This document shows positions 53,285 to 63,775 of a stretch of 64,000 nucleotides of DNA, one piece after another (positions within the stretch are counted from its first letter, which is position 1; the number at the start of each line of letters is the position of its first letter). The translations under genes were made by a program, and so were the position numbers. The stretch spans positions 62,001 through 126,000 of the forward strand of contig JAJOZX010000877.1 in the NCBI GenBank assembly GCA_023014485.1. Direction: 5' to 3'. This stretch comes from Bathynomus jamesi. Its lineage: Eukaryota > Arthropoda > Malacostraca > Isopoda > Cirolanidae. Below the pieces are notes generated by a model that was not told the DNA's origin, did not search any database, and saw only the letters and a program-made list of their open reading frames with translations.

Positions 53285-53325
53285 TCCTCCTTGATAATGT
53301 GAATATATCACGAAAGCGCTCGGAC
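53285..53325 (+). ncRNA. Degenerate hammerhead-like motif, Penelope B
   Basis: TTGATAAT, stem GTGA/TCAC with loop ATATA, CGAAA, the palindrome AGCGCT and C53321 line up with the family A hammerhead motif. The core reads UUGAUAA instead of CUGANGA (two conserved positions changed). Stem I is only TCC/GGA. The same sequence occurs at 5645-5680 and, inverted, at 49947-49990, so the change is fixed in the family. Probably inactive. Confidence 0.4.
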
Positions 53326-53371
53326 TTTGTGTTTCCTTTTCCCTGTGGTTGTTTGCTTATATATATATATA

Positions 53372-53675
53372 TTAGGGTGGCCCTATTTTTCAACTTTTGA
53401 AATTACTTGCTCCCAAGCCCTAATCTTCTTCCAATATATAAAGAGGTGCTCTGTGCAAAATTTCAGCTCAATTGGGCTATATTAAGGTGGCCCCCAAAGG
53501 CCCTAAAGTTTCAAAATTCACCGATAATTGGTATTTCTAATATAAAACCTTTATAATTCATTTGCAAACTTTGTTTGGGAAAATAATCACAAAGCATAAT
53601 CGAACTTTCTAGAACCTTCCAGAAGCGGTTTTTTTACGCACTTATGACACTTTTCAATTTCCGTGAATATCTCGT

Positions 53676-53724
<49 letters not shown>

Positions 53725-54050
53725 ACTTTTCAATTTCCGTGAATATCTCGTCCAATTTTGGTTTTAAGTAAATAATGGTTATAACTAAATTTATTGTAAA
53801 TTGAATTCTCTTTCGATCATATTCTATATTTCTTTCGAATAAAACACTGTAAAGAAGATAAGAACGGTTTTATATGAAAAAATATCTATTGTTAAAATCT
53901 GAAACTTTAGGGCCTTTGGGGGCCATCTTAATATTGTCTGATTGAGCTGAAATTTTACACAGAGCATTTTTACATGGATTAGAACAACTTCAGAGGTTGT
54001 GAGATGAAAAATATTTCATTTCAGAAAATCACATACAACTAAGGGCCACC

Positions 54051-54054
<4 letters not shown>
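53372..54054. mobile_element. Foldback MITE with TTAGGGTGGCCCT ends
   Basis: TTAGGGTGGCCCT at 53372 and its reverse at 54042-54054, with (TA)n on both sides. Sub-terminal sequences (GCTCTGTGCAAAATTTCAGC and CCCCCAAAGGCCCTAAAGTT) are also inverted between the two halves, making arms of about 150 bp. A (TA)n inside (53679-53720) is flanked by a direct repeat containing ACTTTTCAATTTCCGTGAAT. The termini match transposon A, which is its likely source of transposase. Confidence 0.85.
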
Positions 54055-54085
<31 letters not shown>

Positions 54086-54100
54086 GATGTGTAGTTTAAG

Positions 54101-54117
54101 TTAGGTTAGGTTAGGTT
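54101..54117 (+). repeat. Short TTAGG run (3 units)
   Basis: Three TTAGG units preceded by TTAAG. TTAGG is the usual arthropod telomere repeat. The run is too short to call an interstitial telomere. Confidence 0.5.
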
Positions 54118-54523
54118 ACTATACTCTATATTCTCCAAGGAAAACAAACCTTCGCCTCATCACAAATTGGATTGAATTTTATCTCAAAGAATCAACGAAT
54201 TATTGCATGCAAAACATTGAGGTCGGATGTTCGAATTCCGATTGTGGAATATCACTTACACTGCCCTGCGCTGTATGAGTTGCTCAGAAAATTATAATAT
54301 TTTAGTAAAGCCCATGGTATATGAATTAAGATACAGTGCATAATTTGTATCTGGCACGTCAGGAGTGATAGGAATGTGACGTACGTTATTCTACCCAAAC
54401 GCTTCTATTTCTTGAGAAATATACCTCTCATATGACTAAAAGGGCATCTATATTTCCCAGTATGGTTGGTTTGCTATGAGTTTCATATGTGTAAGCATTT
54501 GATTTTATTTCAAAACTAATGTA

Positions 54524-55886
54524 CGAGGGTAATTCAATAAGTATCCGCACTTTTTATTTTCACAATTTTATTTTCACATCTGATAGATTATAAACACATC
54601 ACTTCTCAACATAGTCTCCCTGTTTCTCAATACACTTAGTCTAGCGATCTACAAGCTTCCTAATGCCATCACAAAAGAATGTTTTTGGCTGTGTGCATAG
54701 CCAGTCATGCACCGCCTCCTTCAGGTCATCATCGCCTTGGAATCGCTGACCTCTCAAAGCGTCTTTTAGTGGTTCAAACAGGTAAAAATCCGAAGGTGCC
54801 AAGTCTGGACTGTAGGCTGGATGGTCGAGAACTTCAAATTTAAGTTCTTGAAGGCATTTTTTAGTCTGTGCAGCGGTGTGAGGGCACGCATTGTCGTGTA
54901 ACAGAATAACACCTAACGACAATCTCCCTCTCCGTTTTTTGCGAATTGCTTGCTTTAACTCATTCCGAAGCATGTTAGAATACGATGCACTTGTTACTGT
55001 AGTTCCACACTCTAGACTCTAGAGTCTAGATAATGTTCAAGGATAGGGCCTCGTGTATCCCAAAACAGTGTTAGCATAACTTTACTTGCTGACTGCTGCG
55101 CTCTGAACTTCCTTGCGTCGGGAGATATTGGATGGTTCCATTGTATAATTTGTCGTTTGCTTTCTGGTTCATAGTGATGGATCCAGGTTTCATCTCGAGT
55201 GATAATGCGCTCCAAAAAGTTTTCACCTTTATTATGATACCGGGCCAAAAGACGAGAGCAGACATCCATACGATTACGCTTGTGCTCTTCTGTCAACTGT
55301 TTGGGCACCCATCTTGCACAAACCTTGTGAAAGCCAAGAATGTCATGAACTATCGAATAGGCTGAACCTTGACTGATGTCTAATGAAGATGCAATTTCTT
55401 TTATTGTTAATCTTCTGTCATCGAAAATCATGGCTCTGGCTTCTTCCTGCTTGTCACAACTGGTTGATGTTGACGGTCGTCCTGAGCGCTGAGCATCTGT
55501 CACACATGTCCGACCTTCCTTGAACATTTGAATCCACTCGTACACATTTCGCCGTGGTAACACATTATTCCCATACTGAGCACATAAACGCCTGTGAATT
55601 TCAGCTCCTTTCACACCTTCTGCCCACAAAAAACGAACCACGGATCTCTGTTCTTCCTGAGTACAAATTGAAAGCGGCGCAGCCATGCTCACTACTCGTA
55701 CGATATGTGACAGCTACGAGTAGCCTAAATAGCTTATACTGTTGCTGCCTAAATAAGCCTATACTGTTGCTAGCCTAAATAAGCCTATAGATCTCAGTTT
55801 GGCTCGTTATTATGAGTATATATTATATACTGTATACTATATTATCACTAAAATAAAAAGTGCGGATACTTATTGAAGTACCCTCG
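54524..55886 (-). mobile_element. mariner element (DD34D), near full length
   Basis: Ends CGAGGGTAATTCAATAAGTA (left) and reverse CGAGGGTACTTCAATAAGTA (right) continue as inverted repeats through ATCCGCACTTTTTATTTT. TA lies directly outside both (54522-54523 and 55887-55888). It sits between unique DNA and the 5' region of a CACTA-like fragment. Confidence 0.9.
54593..55686 (-). pseudogene. mariner transposase DD34D
   Basis: Starts MAAPLSICTQEEQRSVVRFL at 55686. Two HTH motifs (GVKGAEIHRRLCAQYG and LTIKEIASSLDISQGSAYSI), then RIITRDETWIHHYEPESK (first Asp), VILLHDNACPHTA (second Asp) and YSPDLAPSDFYLF (third Asp) with 34 residues between the last two. Near 55011-55030 a palindromic TCTAGACTCTAGAGTCTAGA insertion adds a stop and shifts frame between EHYLDSRV and TTVTSASYSNML. 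A TAG at 54641-54643 replaces a residue just before the TKCIEKQGDYVEK end. Otherwise well preserved. Confidence 0.85.
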
Positions 55887-55899
55887 TACATCTTATTTG

Positions 55900-56560
55900 T
55901 TTCAGATTTGGATTAAATATGGCGAGAGTTTGTAATAATATACCTAATTCATTCTGTTATATATGCGGACGATTTACTATTTCTAAACAAAGGCAAGAAA
56001 TCACTGTACAAGTACGAAAGCATTACCACGCCTACTTTGGCTGTAAGATCAGCGACCAAGACAAGGTTTGGGCTCCACATTATGTTTGTAAGCCATGTGT
56101 AGAATGTTTGCGTTAGTGGGCTTGTGGGAAAAAGAAGAACATGCCTTTCGGCATCCCCATGATTTGGAGAGAACCGAGAAATCACTACGATGATTGATAT
56201 TTCTGCATGACAAACGTGGCTGGATATAATAATAAAAATAAGAGGCACATCACATATACGAGTATTCCATCAGCTATCCTCCCTGTGCCACATTCAAGTA
56301 AAATTCCTGTGCCGAAGCCGCCTGTTGATTTTAAAAGTTTTGATTCAGATGTAGACAACCTCTCAATAACAGTAGAGTCATGTTCAAATGAACATGACGA
56401 AGAATATGCTGTGGCCGAAAATCAGTCATCAAAATTGGTAAGCCAGAGTGATCTCAGTGACCTAGTAAGAGATTTAGTATTACCGAAAGATTCGGCAAAA
56501 CTTCTGGGATCAAGGCTCAAAGAATGGAATCTACTCGCTCCTTCGACAACATTTATGGCA
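55900..56560 (+). pseudogene. CACTA-like transposase N-terminal fragment (copy 2)
   Basis: ATG 55919 follows a TTTGTTTCAG acceptor-like site by 14 bases. The sequence has NSFCYICGRFT, the HAYFGCKISDQDKVWAPHYV block, VCKPCVECLR then TAG, MPFGIPMIWREPRNHYDD then TGA, and after an acidic linker LSDLVRDLVLPKDSAKLLGS and EWNLLAPST. Similarity stops near 56550. The catalytic core is missing. The mariner just upstream probably split this element's 5' leader. Confidence 0.8.
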
Positions 56561-57460
56561 AAACTATATATGCTTACAATATGGTATCATGTGTGGTACC
56601 TTTATTTCTTAATTAAATACAAATTATTAATTTATTGAATTAAATATCTACAAATTGCCTCGGGATTGACGACATAGCCTATTGGGAATGAAATTAATTG
56701 CCATACATAGAACCCCATATGTAGGCATTGGGCCTGCATGACAACCAGAAAACCAAATTTATTATTTCGTATTCAAAATTTTCCATTGCTGACTCATGAA
56801 AATTACTTCGAGAGAAGAGTCAACGAACTTTGAAAAATCAGCGAATTCTTGAGACGATTTATATTTTTGCAGCACTGATCAGAGCTGCTTATGTTAAGCC
56901 GTGCTTTTAAGCAAGGAAGATGTACTTAATCTTCCTCTAAGTTCTGAGTGAATAACAAGGAATATAAACCTAATAACTCAAAAGGATAGGCCTATACCTT
57001 CAGGAATTTAAATATAGTGACTGCCTATATTAATTAAACCAAATCAACTCATTGTGTAACTCCATCGTACCGCGGCCTTACATCGAAACAGAAGCCAGGC
57101 CCAACGAAATAATAAGGTAAGGTGATTTCTTTCTTTACCATTAGGCAGCGCTAAAATACCGAAGGCAAATAAATTTAACATTAACCTATAAAAACACTAC
57201 TTAACGAGGTCTTTTGAAGACCTCCATATACATAACTCTTTAACGAAAAAACGTAGGGTTTTTGTTGTTAACTCTCCACTGACATCTGCTGGAAATTTCC
57301 AACGGATGAGGGTAACAGGTAATCAAACCATAGCCTTATATATCATAGTTTTTTCAAATGGTGTCCCGTCTATGGGGAACTGATCCATCTAAAATTTACA
57401 CCACACAAACAGCGGCTAGGCTTAGCTCATTAGGCCTAACCCTAACTTCACCTTAAGCCT
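56560..57460. other. Non-coding, no element recognised
   Basis: AT-rich DNA with scattered TAGGC and AGGCCTA words but no coding frame or terminal repeat. Confidence 0.4.
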
Positions 57461-57462
57461 AC

Positions 57463-57555
57463 TTAGTAGGCCCACAACATAAACCTACTTAGTAGACCTA
57501 CAACATAAGCCTATTTAGTAGACCCACAACATAAGCCTATTTAGTCGGTCCACTT
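57463..57555. repeat. ~28-bp tandem repeat, TTAGTAGGCCCACAACATAA
   Basis: Three and a half imperfect units of (C/T)TA(C/T)TTAGTAGRCCYACAAC-type sequence. Confidence 0.75.
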
Positions 57556-57852
57556 TACCTTAACTAATAGGCCTAATATACTCATACACTAAAGGCCTAC
57601 TTCATTCTTTATGCAATTTACAATTTAGACACTTGAAGCCTACCTCACAAAGTAGGCCCTACTCTTTACACTCAAGGCCTTACTAAAAACACTGTAAATT
57701 TTTAATTCACCCTGTGGTGTAGGTTATAAAATTTATTTCAGCAATTTAACTTAGCCATTAGACTCTTTAACATCACAAAATTAAATTCAGAACTTTATCA
57801 TCACACTGACCTAAAGCAATTGCACGAACTCAAACCTACACCCACCTAACAC

Positions 57853-58058
57853 ATTCTAAGTCCTATTTAACATATAGGCGTAACCTATTCTAAGTCCTAT
57901 TTGACATATAGGCGCAACCTATTCTAATTACTGTTTGACATATAGGCGCAACCTATTCTAAGTCCTATTTCACATATAGACGCAACCTATTCTAAGTCTA
58001 CTTGAGATATAGGCGCAACCTATTTATTCTAAGTCCTATTTCACATATAGGCATAAAG
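57853..58058. repeat. 34-bp satellite, six copies
   Basis: Units start ATTCTAAGTCCTATTT and end ACATATAGGCGCAACCT; starts at 57853, 57887, 57921, 57955, 57989 and 58026 give four exact 34-bp periods and one of 37. They are direct repeats without unique spacers. Confidence 0.9.
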
Positions 58059-60109
58059 CAGACAAGGCTTCATATAAGGGGCTCAAATGCAACATTTGAG
58101 GATCTTTGCTCAGCCAAACTGGTTAACCTAACACAAAACTCAAAAATAAAACCCTACAACAAAATATACATTTAAACATATAAAATTATACATACAGTAT
58201 ATAAATATATACATAGAACTCCAAGCATTCAATTCTTTTTTTAAAGAAGAATCACTTAACAGATTTCATCAACAGACACAAATACAACCCAAATTACACT
58301 AGAGAAATAGCCCACCTCATAAGGCAACGTAACAACCTCAAACGTAACACACAAACACCACACACAGAAGCCATAAAACAGCAGATACAACAGCTCAACA
58401 TAGAAATAAACAACAAACTCAAAGAAAAACAAACAGAAACTTTTAGGGAATTCATAACAAAACTAAACCACTCCACACATACATCCAGGCTATACAAGAC
58501 TATAAACAGCATTACCCACACGAACAGCGGCATTCACACCTCACACGCGGCTATCTGTCGCAGCCAAAATAATATCCCAACATATACACAAGCTAACATT
58601 CTAGTTAATCACTAAGCAAAGATAAGTCACTTAAACAGAAACAACAACCAGAAACACGCAGACAGACAAACAGCCAGACACAAGAAAACCTACAGACTCG
58701 ACACGACCATTACACCCTTTAATACAGACCAGACCACCAAGATCATCAAAAACATTAAGAATTCGAAGGCTACTGGACCAGACAACATATCTAACATACA
58801 CCTTAAACACTTGGGCCCACAGGGAATACTAGCTCTCACAAATATCAGCAAATATTCATACCAACACTGTATTAATCCTGACATATGGAAACAAGGTAAA
58901 ATTATTACACTACTCAAACCAAACAAAAATCCAACAGAACCAGCTTCCTATAGACCCATTACTTTACTATGCACACCTTCCAAAGTAACAGAAAGACTAA
59001 TCTTACAAATCACCAACTTACACATACCACTATCACCTACTCAACATGGATTCAGACCTCACCACTCAAACACGACATTACTCACTAACCTCACGCAGCA
59101 CATCATGGATGGCATCAACTCCAGACGACCAGCTCAACGTACACTATTAGCAACAATAGACATTAGTAAAGCATTTGATGCTATCTCACGCTTACCTCTC
59201 ATAAACAAAATACTCAACACAAACATGCACAATAACACCAAAAGGTGGCTGAGCAACTATCTTTCAGGAAAATACTCACGTGTCGCATTTAATGGCAAGT
59301 CATCCAAAAACAAGCTTTTTCCGAACGAGGTCCCTCAAGGCTCTGTTCTCTCACCAATACTGTTCAACTTATACATGCATGACATTCCAACACCCATAGA
59401 TAACAAGTTTACCTTATCATCATATGCAGATGACATCACTCTAACATCCATCCACAACAACATCGACACCGCTACAAATAACCTACAAACATACATAAAC
59501 ACTATACAAGACTGGCTCACACACAATATGCTCAAAGTAGCGCCCACAAAATCAACCATCACCTTGCTTACAAGCAGCACAAAAGAACACCAGGTACCTC
59601 CACAGCTTACACTAAACAACACCAACACTCCACACACTCACAGGACCAAAATACTTGGAGTCACATACAACACATCATTATCTTTTGCAAACCACATTCA
59701 GGACATTAAAAACAAATGTATGTCAAGACTTAACACGCTTAGGCTACTAACAGGCACAAACTTTGGACACCAGCAGGAAACAACATCACTCATATACAAA
59801 CAATATATTCGCTCGGTTATGGACTATGCTAGTCCATGCTGGGCACCCATTATCTCAAACACACACATAAACACCTTACAGACAATACAAAACAACACAC
59901 TTCGTATCATTATAGGATGCACTCAAACAACACCAATAGAACACCTGCACACAGAAACAAAAATACTGAAAGTTAGGGAACATTTAGACATGAGGGGAAC
60001 ACAATTCATGGCACCAGCGACAACTAACCCACAACACCCTTGTCACTACATGTACAATCATGCACCGACACCTCACACCAACCATTAAGGTAACACCAGA
60101 GAGACATTA

Positions 60110-62078
60110 CACTGGCCAACAAAATGAAACTTTTTTCTCATCACAAACATGATCACACTTTTCTTAATGCACTTTTCGCGCTGATTCCGAATCTGGTTTT
60201 ATTTTGTTTTCTAGCACGTATAGTTATATAGATACACTGGTTTTGATATTTTTAAGTTTTTGATATTGCTATAAGAAAATTTATGGATGTATAGATCACA
60301 CTTAGGAATGCTAAACAACAAATACATCATATACCTTATTCAATGTACTTATAAATGAAGAATATATACATTATTTTATTAAAAGCGCTGTGAGTGTGAT
60401 TTCCTTTTGTAAATTTGGCCTGGATTGTCACGATACAGCATCCAACAATGGTCCGCCATCATGCTTTCATTCCAATATCCTTGGTAGCCCTTCTCCATCA
60501 TCTGAATATCTTGATGGAAGCGCTCTCCTTGCTCGTCACTCACTGCACCAAGGTTTTCAGGAAAGAAATCTAAGTGGGAATGCAGGAAGTGAATTTTTAA
60601 CGACATTCGACACTCCATTTCTTTGTAATGTTCTATAGTGGCGCGACTGTCCCACAGGCAAAGGAAACAACAAAATTTTGTGAATCCTGACTGCATACCC
60701 ATAAGCATTCCTATAACTTTTAGATCTCCACAAACATTCCATTGATGACTGTCGTATTTGATTACCTTAAGTAGTATATCCATATTGTCATATGTCTCTT
60801 TTAGATGGACGGAATGGCAATGGGGATGGATGGCATTATATTACCATTATGCAAAAGAACTGCTTTCAGGCTTCTCTGCGACGAATCAATAAAGAGGCGC
60901 CACTCAGATGCCACATACATCTGAGATATGGCTGTAAATAGTCCATTGATGTCATGGCAATAACAGAGAGGACCGTCTACTGAAAAGAATGCTGTTAATT
61001 CAAAATTCCGCTTTCGGTAGTAACTAATACGAACATTGTTCTCAAGTAAATTGTTCTCCTTTAGTCTTGAGGCGAGAAGCTCTGATTTCTCTTTAGCCAG
61101 CGATAAGTCTCTAACAAGATCATTCAACTGTCCTTGGTTTAACTTTTTAGGCTCTAAATGTCTACCTTCAAAAGTGTACTCTGGTTCTGTAGATGGTCCG
61201 GAAACGCCAGTTGCACCTTCATCACTTTCCATGTCATCTATGATAGAATCTAGCCTATCACTTGGGGGAATTGGAATGGGCAATGTTTCATCATGTTTTA
61301 CTGGTCTACGTGCTGAATCCAAGTTTGGATATACAATCTGGTGTTTGTTCTTGGCAGAAAACCCCATTAAGTTCACACTACAAAAAACAGTCTTCATGAT
61401 GATCTCTCGGCTCCCTCCATATCATGGGTATGGCAAATGGCATTGAAGCTTTCTTTTTGTTAAGCCAATCACGTAATCCATTTGAACAGCCAGAACAGAT
61501 TTGATGTGGCGCCCATGGTTTATCTTGGTCACCTAGATGGCAACCAAAGTATAGCTTGTATATTTTCTTAATGTCGGTTGTAATACTTCGTCGCTGTGTT
61601 TTAGTTGTCAACTGGCCGCATACGAAACAGAACTTGTCGGGGTCATTCTTACATTGTCGAGGCATGTTGACTGACCTGAGCAAACTATAAATTCAAAAAA
61701 AAATGTACACCAACTTGACACAACAAGTTCTTGGACTGGACTGATCTTTTGACACACAAAGCACGGCGTTGTTGCCTGAATCACAATGCTGCTAGACGTA
61801 AAAGCTCACACCTGAAATACATAAGATGTATAATTAAGATAATTGAAATAAATAAGATGAATAAACTAAAAAAACACAATAAAATAAACACAATCAAATG
61901 TTGAAAAATTAGTATTTTGCCTATTTAAAATGGTTAAATCTGTGTAGTTATATATATGCCTTCATCTTGAAAACTATACGTACTAGAAAAAATCTGAATG
62001 CAGTTTTGGAATCAGCGTGAAAAATGCTATCTAGCCATTACAAATTTTACTCTGATGAAAAATCTTTGTTGACCAGTG
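60110..62078 (-). mobile_element. CACTA/EnSpm-like transposon copy 3, TSD TTA
   Basis: Ends CACTGGCCAACAAA at 60110 and reverse CACTGGTCAACAAA ending 62078, with TTA on both sides (60107-60109, 62079-62081). The termini match those of the intact copy (CACTAGGCAACAAA) at 10-11 of 14 positions. Removing it restores the LINE frame (HY-NQILHSIP). Confidence 0.9.
60379..61665 (-). pseudogene. CACTA-like transposase, internally deleted and frameshifted
   Basis: Starts MPRQCKNDPDKFCFVCGQ at 61665, six bases after a TTTGCTCAG acceptor-like site. N-terminal fingers (CFVCGQ, ICSGCSN) and MPFAIPMIWREPRDHHED are followed by a break near 61390, LNDLVRDLSLAKEKSELLAS, WRLFIDSSQRSLKAVLLHNG (first acid), a frameshift near 60800, then NVCGDLKVIGMLMGMQSG (second acid). 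The sequence then jumps from ATIEHYKE directly to MECRMSLKIHFLHSHLDFFP and AVSDEQGERFHQD. Compared with the intact copy about 140 residues are missing in frame at that jump. Dead, but a good comparator for the family. Confidence 0.85.
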
Positions 62079-62536
62079 TTATAACCAAATACTCCATTCC
62101 ATACCACGCCCCACTGACATCACACAGTACAGAAAACAAATACACACACACCTAACCCACGAAGCACTGACACGACTCTGTCCGAATGCGGTCCTCGGTG
62201 CGAAGCCGCCACGCACTAACAAGTCAGAGATCAGCCTGAGCAGATCGGATCGAGTTAACTTAGCACGATTCCGATGTGGACATCACCCCAACTTACGGAC
62301 ATATAAACACAGACTAGACAACTCCACAGACGACACCTGGCACCTGTGCCAGGACACACCACAAACAATTGAACACATTATGACAGACTGTACCGCTCTA
62401 GCACAACAACGTACGCAACACAACATCACTAGTGCGCTGAACCTCTGGTCCACTCCGGAGAGGGCGATCGGTTATCTGCGTGCGGCCGGCTCGCTCGATC
62501 AGTGTGGGCTGATCGGCTAAACAACAACAACAACAG

Positions 62537-62930
62537 ACACATGCATTCCTTGCAAACAGATTGGATTCCTTCAAAACCCCCAAACCTTCCAAACCTACCT
62601 GTAGGACATATAAGATTTACTCAATCATAATTACGGATATTGATTTCACTGGAGTGGTGAATCCAAGTTTTGAAGACCAACTGGATTCGGAGGAATGCAA
62701 AATATATACTGTATATATCAGTTTGTAACATAAATTCTGCTCGATTAGAAAACGGGCGATAGCTAATACATAGAATAACCTCAAGATAACGTGAAATAGT
62801 TTTAGAAATGTTGCAAAATACGTGCAGCGACAGGTTCGCACAGGTTTTATCACGATGCAGAATGACTTAGGCTAGTGTAGGTTTAGGCTAGTGTAGGATT
62901 AGGTTAATGAATATTTTCTCTGGTGTTTTT
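62537..62930. other. Non-coding spacer
   Basis: No gene seen. It includes TAGGCTAGTGTAGG in two near copies at 62868-62902, probably near the 5' end of the following mariner. Confidence 0.4.
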
Positions 62931-62947
62931 CACGACGACCAAATGAG

Positions 62948-63775
62948 TTAGGTGAAGAGTTGCTGAAAGCAACATTGGAGGAAAACCCAACGGTAACTGT
63001 AAGAGAACTTGGCTTGCAACTCGCCGTTAGCCATATGACCATTCATCGTCATATGAAGCTGTTAAGAAAAGTAGTGAAGGTTGGAAAATGGGTTCCGCAT
63101 GATTTGTCACAAGTGAATCTTCAACATCGAATCGATATTTGCACATCACTGCATTCTCGGCAACTGCAGGCACCGCTTTTGAATCGGATCGTCAGTGGGG
63201 ATGGAAAATGGGTCCTCTATAACAATATTAAACGTCGACATCAGTGGCTTAGCCGTGAAACAAAGCCTGAACCTCAGCCAAGGAATGGACCCCATCCAAA
63301 GAAAATTTTGTTATGCGTTTGGTGGGATATGCAAGGAATTATTCATTTTGAGCTCATGCCAGATAACCAAACAATCACAGCTGAAGTCTACTGCCAACAA
63401 CTCCAACGATTGAAGATGGCATTAAAAGAAAAACGTCCTGCATTAATTAATCGCAGAGGTGTTCTATTTCACTAGGATAACGCGCGCCCTCACACTGCTC
63501 GAATCACCACTGCCCAATTGGAGGCATTTGGTTGGAAAAAATGCCTCATCCACCTTATTCTCCGGACATCGCACCTTCAGACTCCCATTAATTCAAAAGT
63601 CTGCAACACCACTTAGATGGACAAAAGTTGCAATCCAGGGAAGCTATCGAAAACGAAGTGATCGCCTTTTTTTAACTCGAAACCAAGGGATTTTTTCGAA
63701 CGTGGCATAAAAAAAACTTTTCTACAGGTGGGAGGAGGTTATAGAAAAAGAAGGGAATTATATTGATGATTAATT
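62948..63775 (+). pseudogene. mariner transposase (cecropia/SETMAR-like), inactive
   Basis: Blocks: ATLEENPTVTVRELGLQLAV with a helix-turn-helix SHMTIHRHMKLL, KWVPHDLSQVNLQHRIDICT, RIVSGDGKWVLYNN (first Asp present, but the following Glu is Gly), ILLCVWWDMQGIIHFELMP, KEKRPALINRRGVLFH then TAG, DNARPHTARITTAQLEAFGW (second Asp), and after a frameshift HPPYSPDIAPSDSH (third Asp). The end reads REAIENEVIAFFNSKPRDFF in shifted frames. The N-terminal 100 residues are missing. It is a DD34D-type mariner different from the one at 54.5 kb. Confidence 0.8.

Larger units (their letters stand above)
49881..53360 (+). mobile_element. Penelope-like element, family B, with 1.3-kb inverted arms
   Basis: Left arm 49916-51214 and right arm 52062-53360 are inverted repeats of equal length (1,299 bp) with only a few differences noticed. 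Between them lies the plus-strand RT from about 51225. The left arm is an inverted 3' segment (endonuclease and 3' untranslated region) joined to a 5'-truncated plus copy. Each arm also carries a roughly 190-bp internal direct duplication in the 3' untranslated region. (TA)n borders both sides. Confidence 0.9.
58234..62520 (+). pseudogene. Non-LTR reverse transcriptase with C-terminal zinc knuckle
   Basis: Pre-RT linker (EIAHLIRQRNNLKRN, TSRLYKTINSIT) with a TAA near 58615, then NSKATGPDNISNIHLKHLGP, GKIITLLKPNKNP, ASYRPITLLCTPSKVTERLI, PTQHGFRPHHSNTTLL, LLATIDISKAFDAI, NEVPQGSVLSPILFNLYMHD, LSSYADDITLTS (catalytic Asp pair), LKVAPTKSTITLLTSS and KILGVTYNTSLSFANHI. A frameshift near 60085 precedes KVTPERHY; past the insertion come NQILHSIPRP, RVNLARFRCGHHPNLRTYKH and WHLCQDTPQTIEHIMTDC (Cys-rich end). 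The RT resembles the jockey/I-type lineage; the exact clade is uncertain. Confidence 0.8.
58234..62536 (+). mobile_element. A/C-rich LINE, 5' truncated, split by a CACTA-like element
   Basis: Coding runs to 60106, is interrupted by the transposon 60110-62078, and resumes at 62082 to the stop at 62518-62520, followed by an (ACA)n tail typical of some LINE 3' ends. The endonuclease domain is missing. The coding strand is strikingly rich in A and C. Confidence 0.85.

Noticed and set aside
54101..54117. Interstitial telomere (TTAGG)
   Set aside because: Only three units; too short to distinguish from chance in AT-rich DNA.
57853..58058. CRISPR-like array of 34-bp repeats
   Set aside because: The repeats abut directly without unique spacers, and the context is eukaryotic; it is a satellite.
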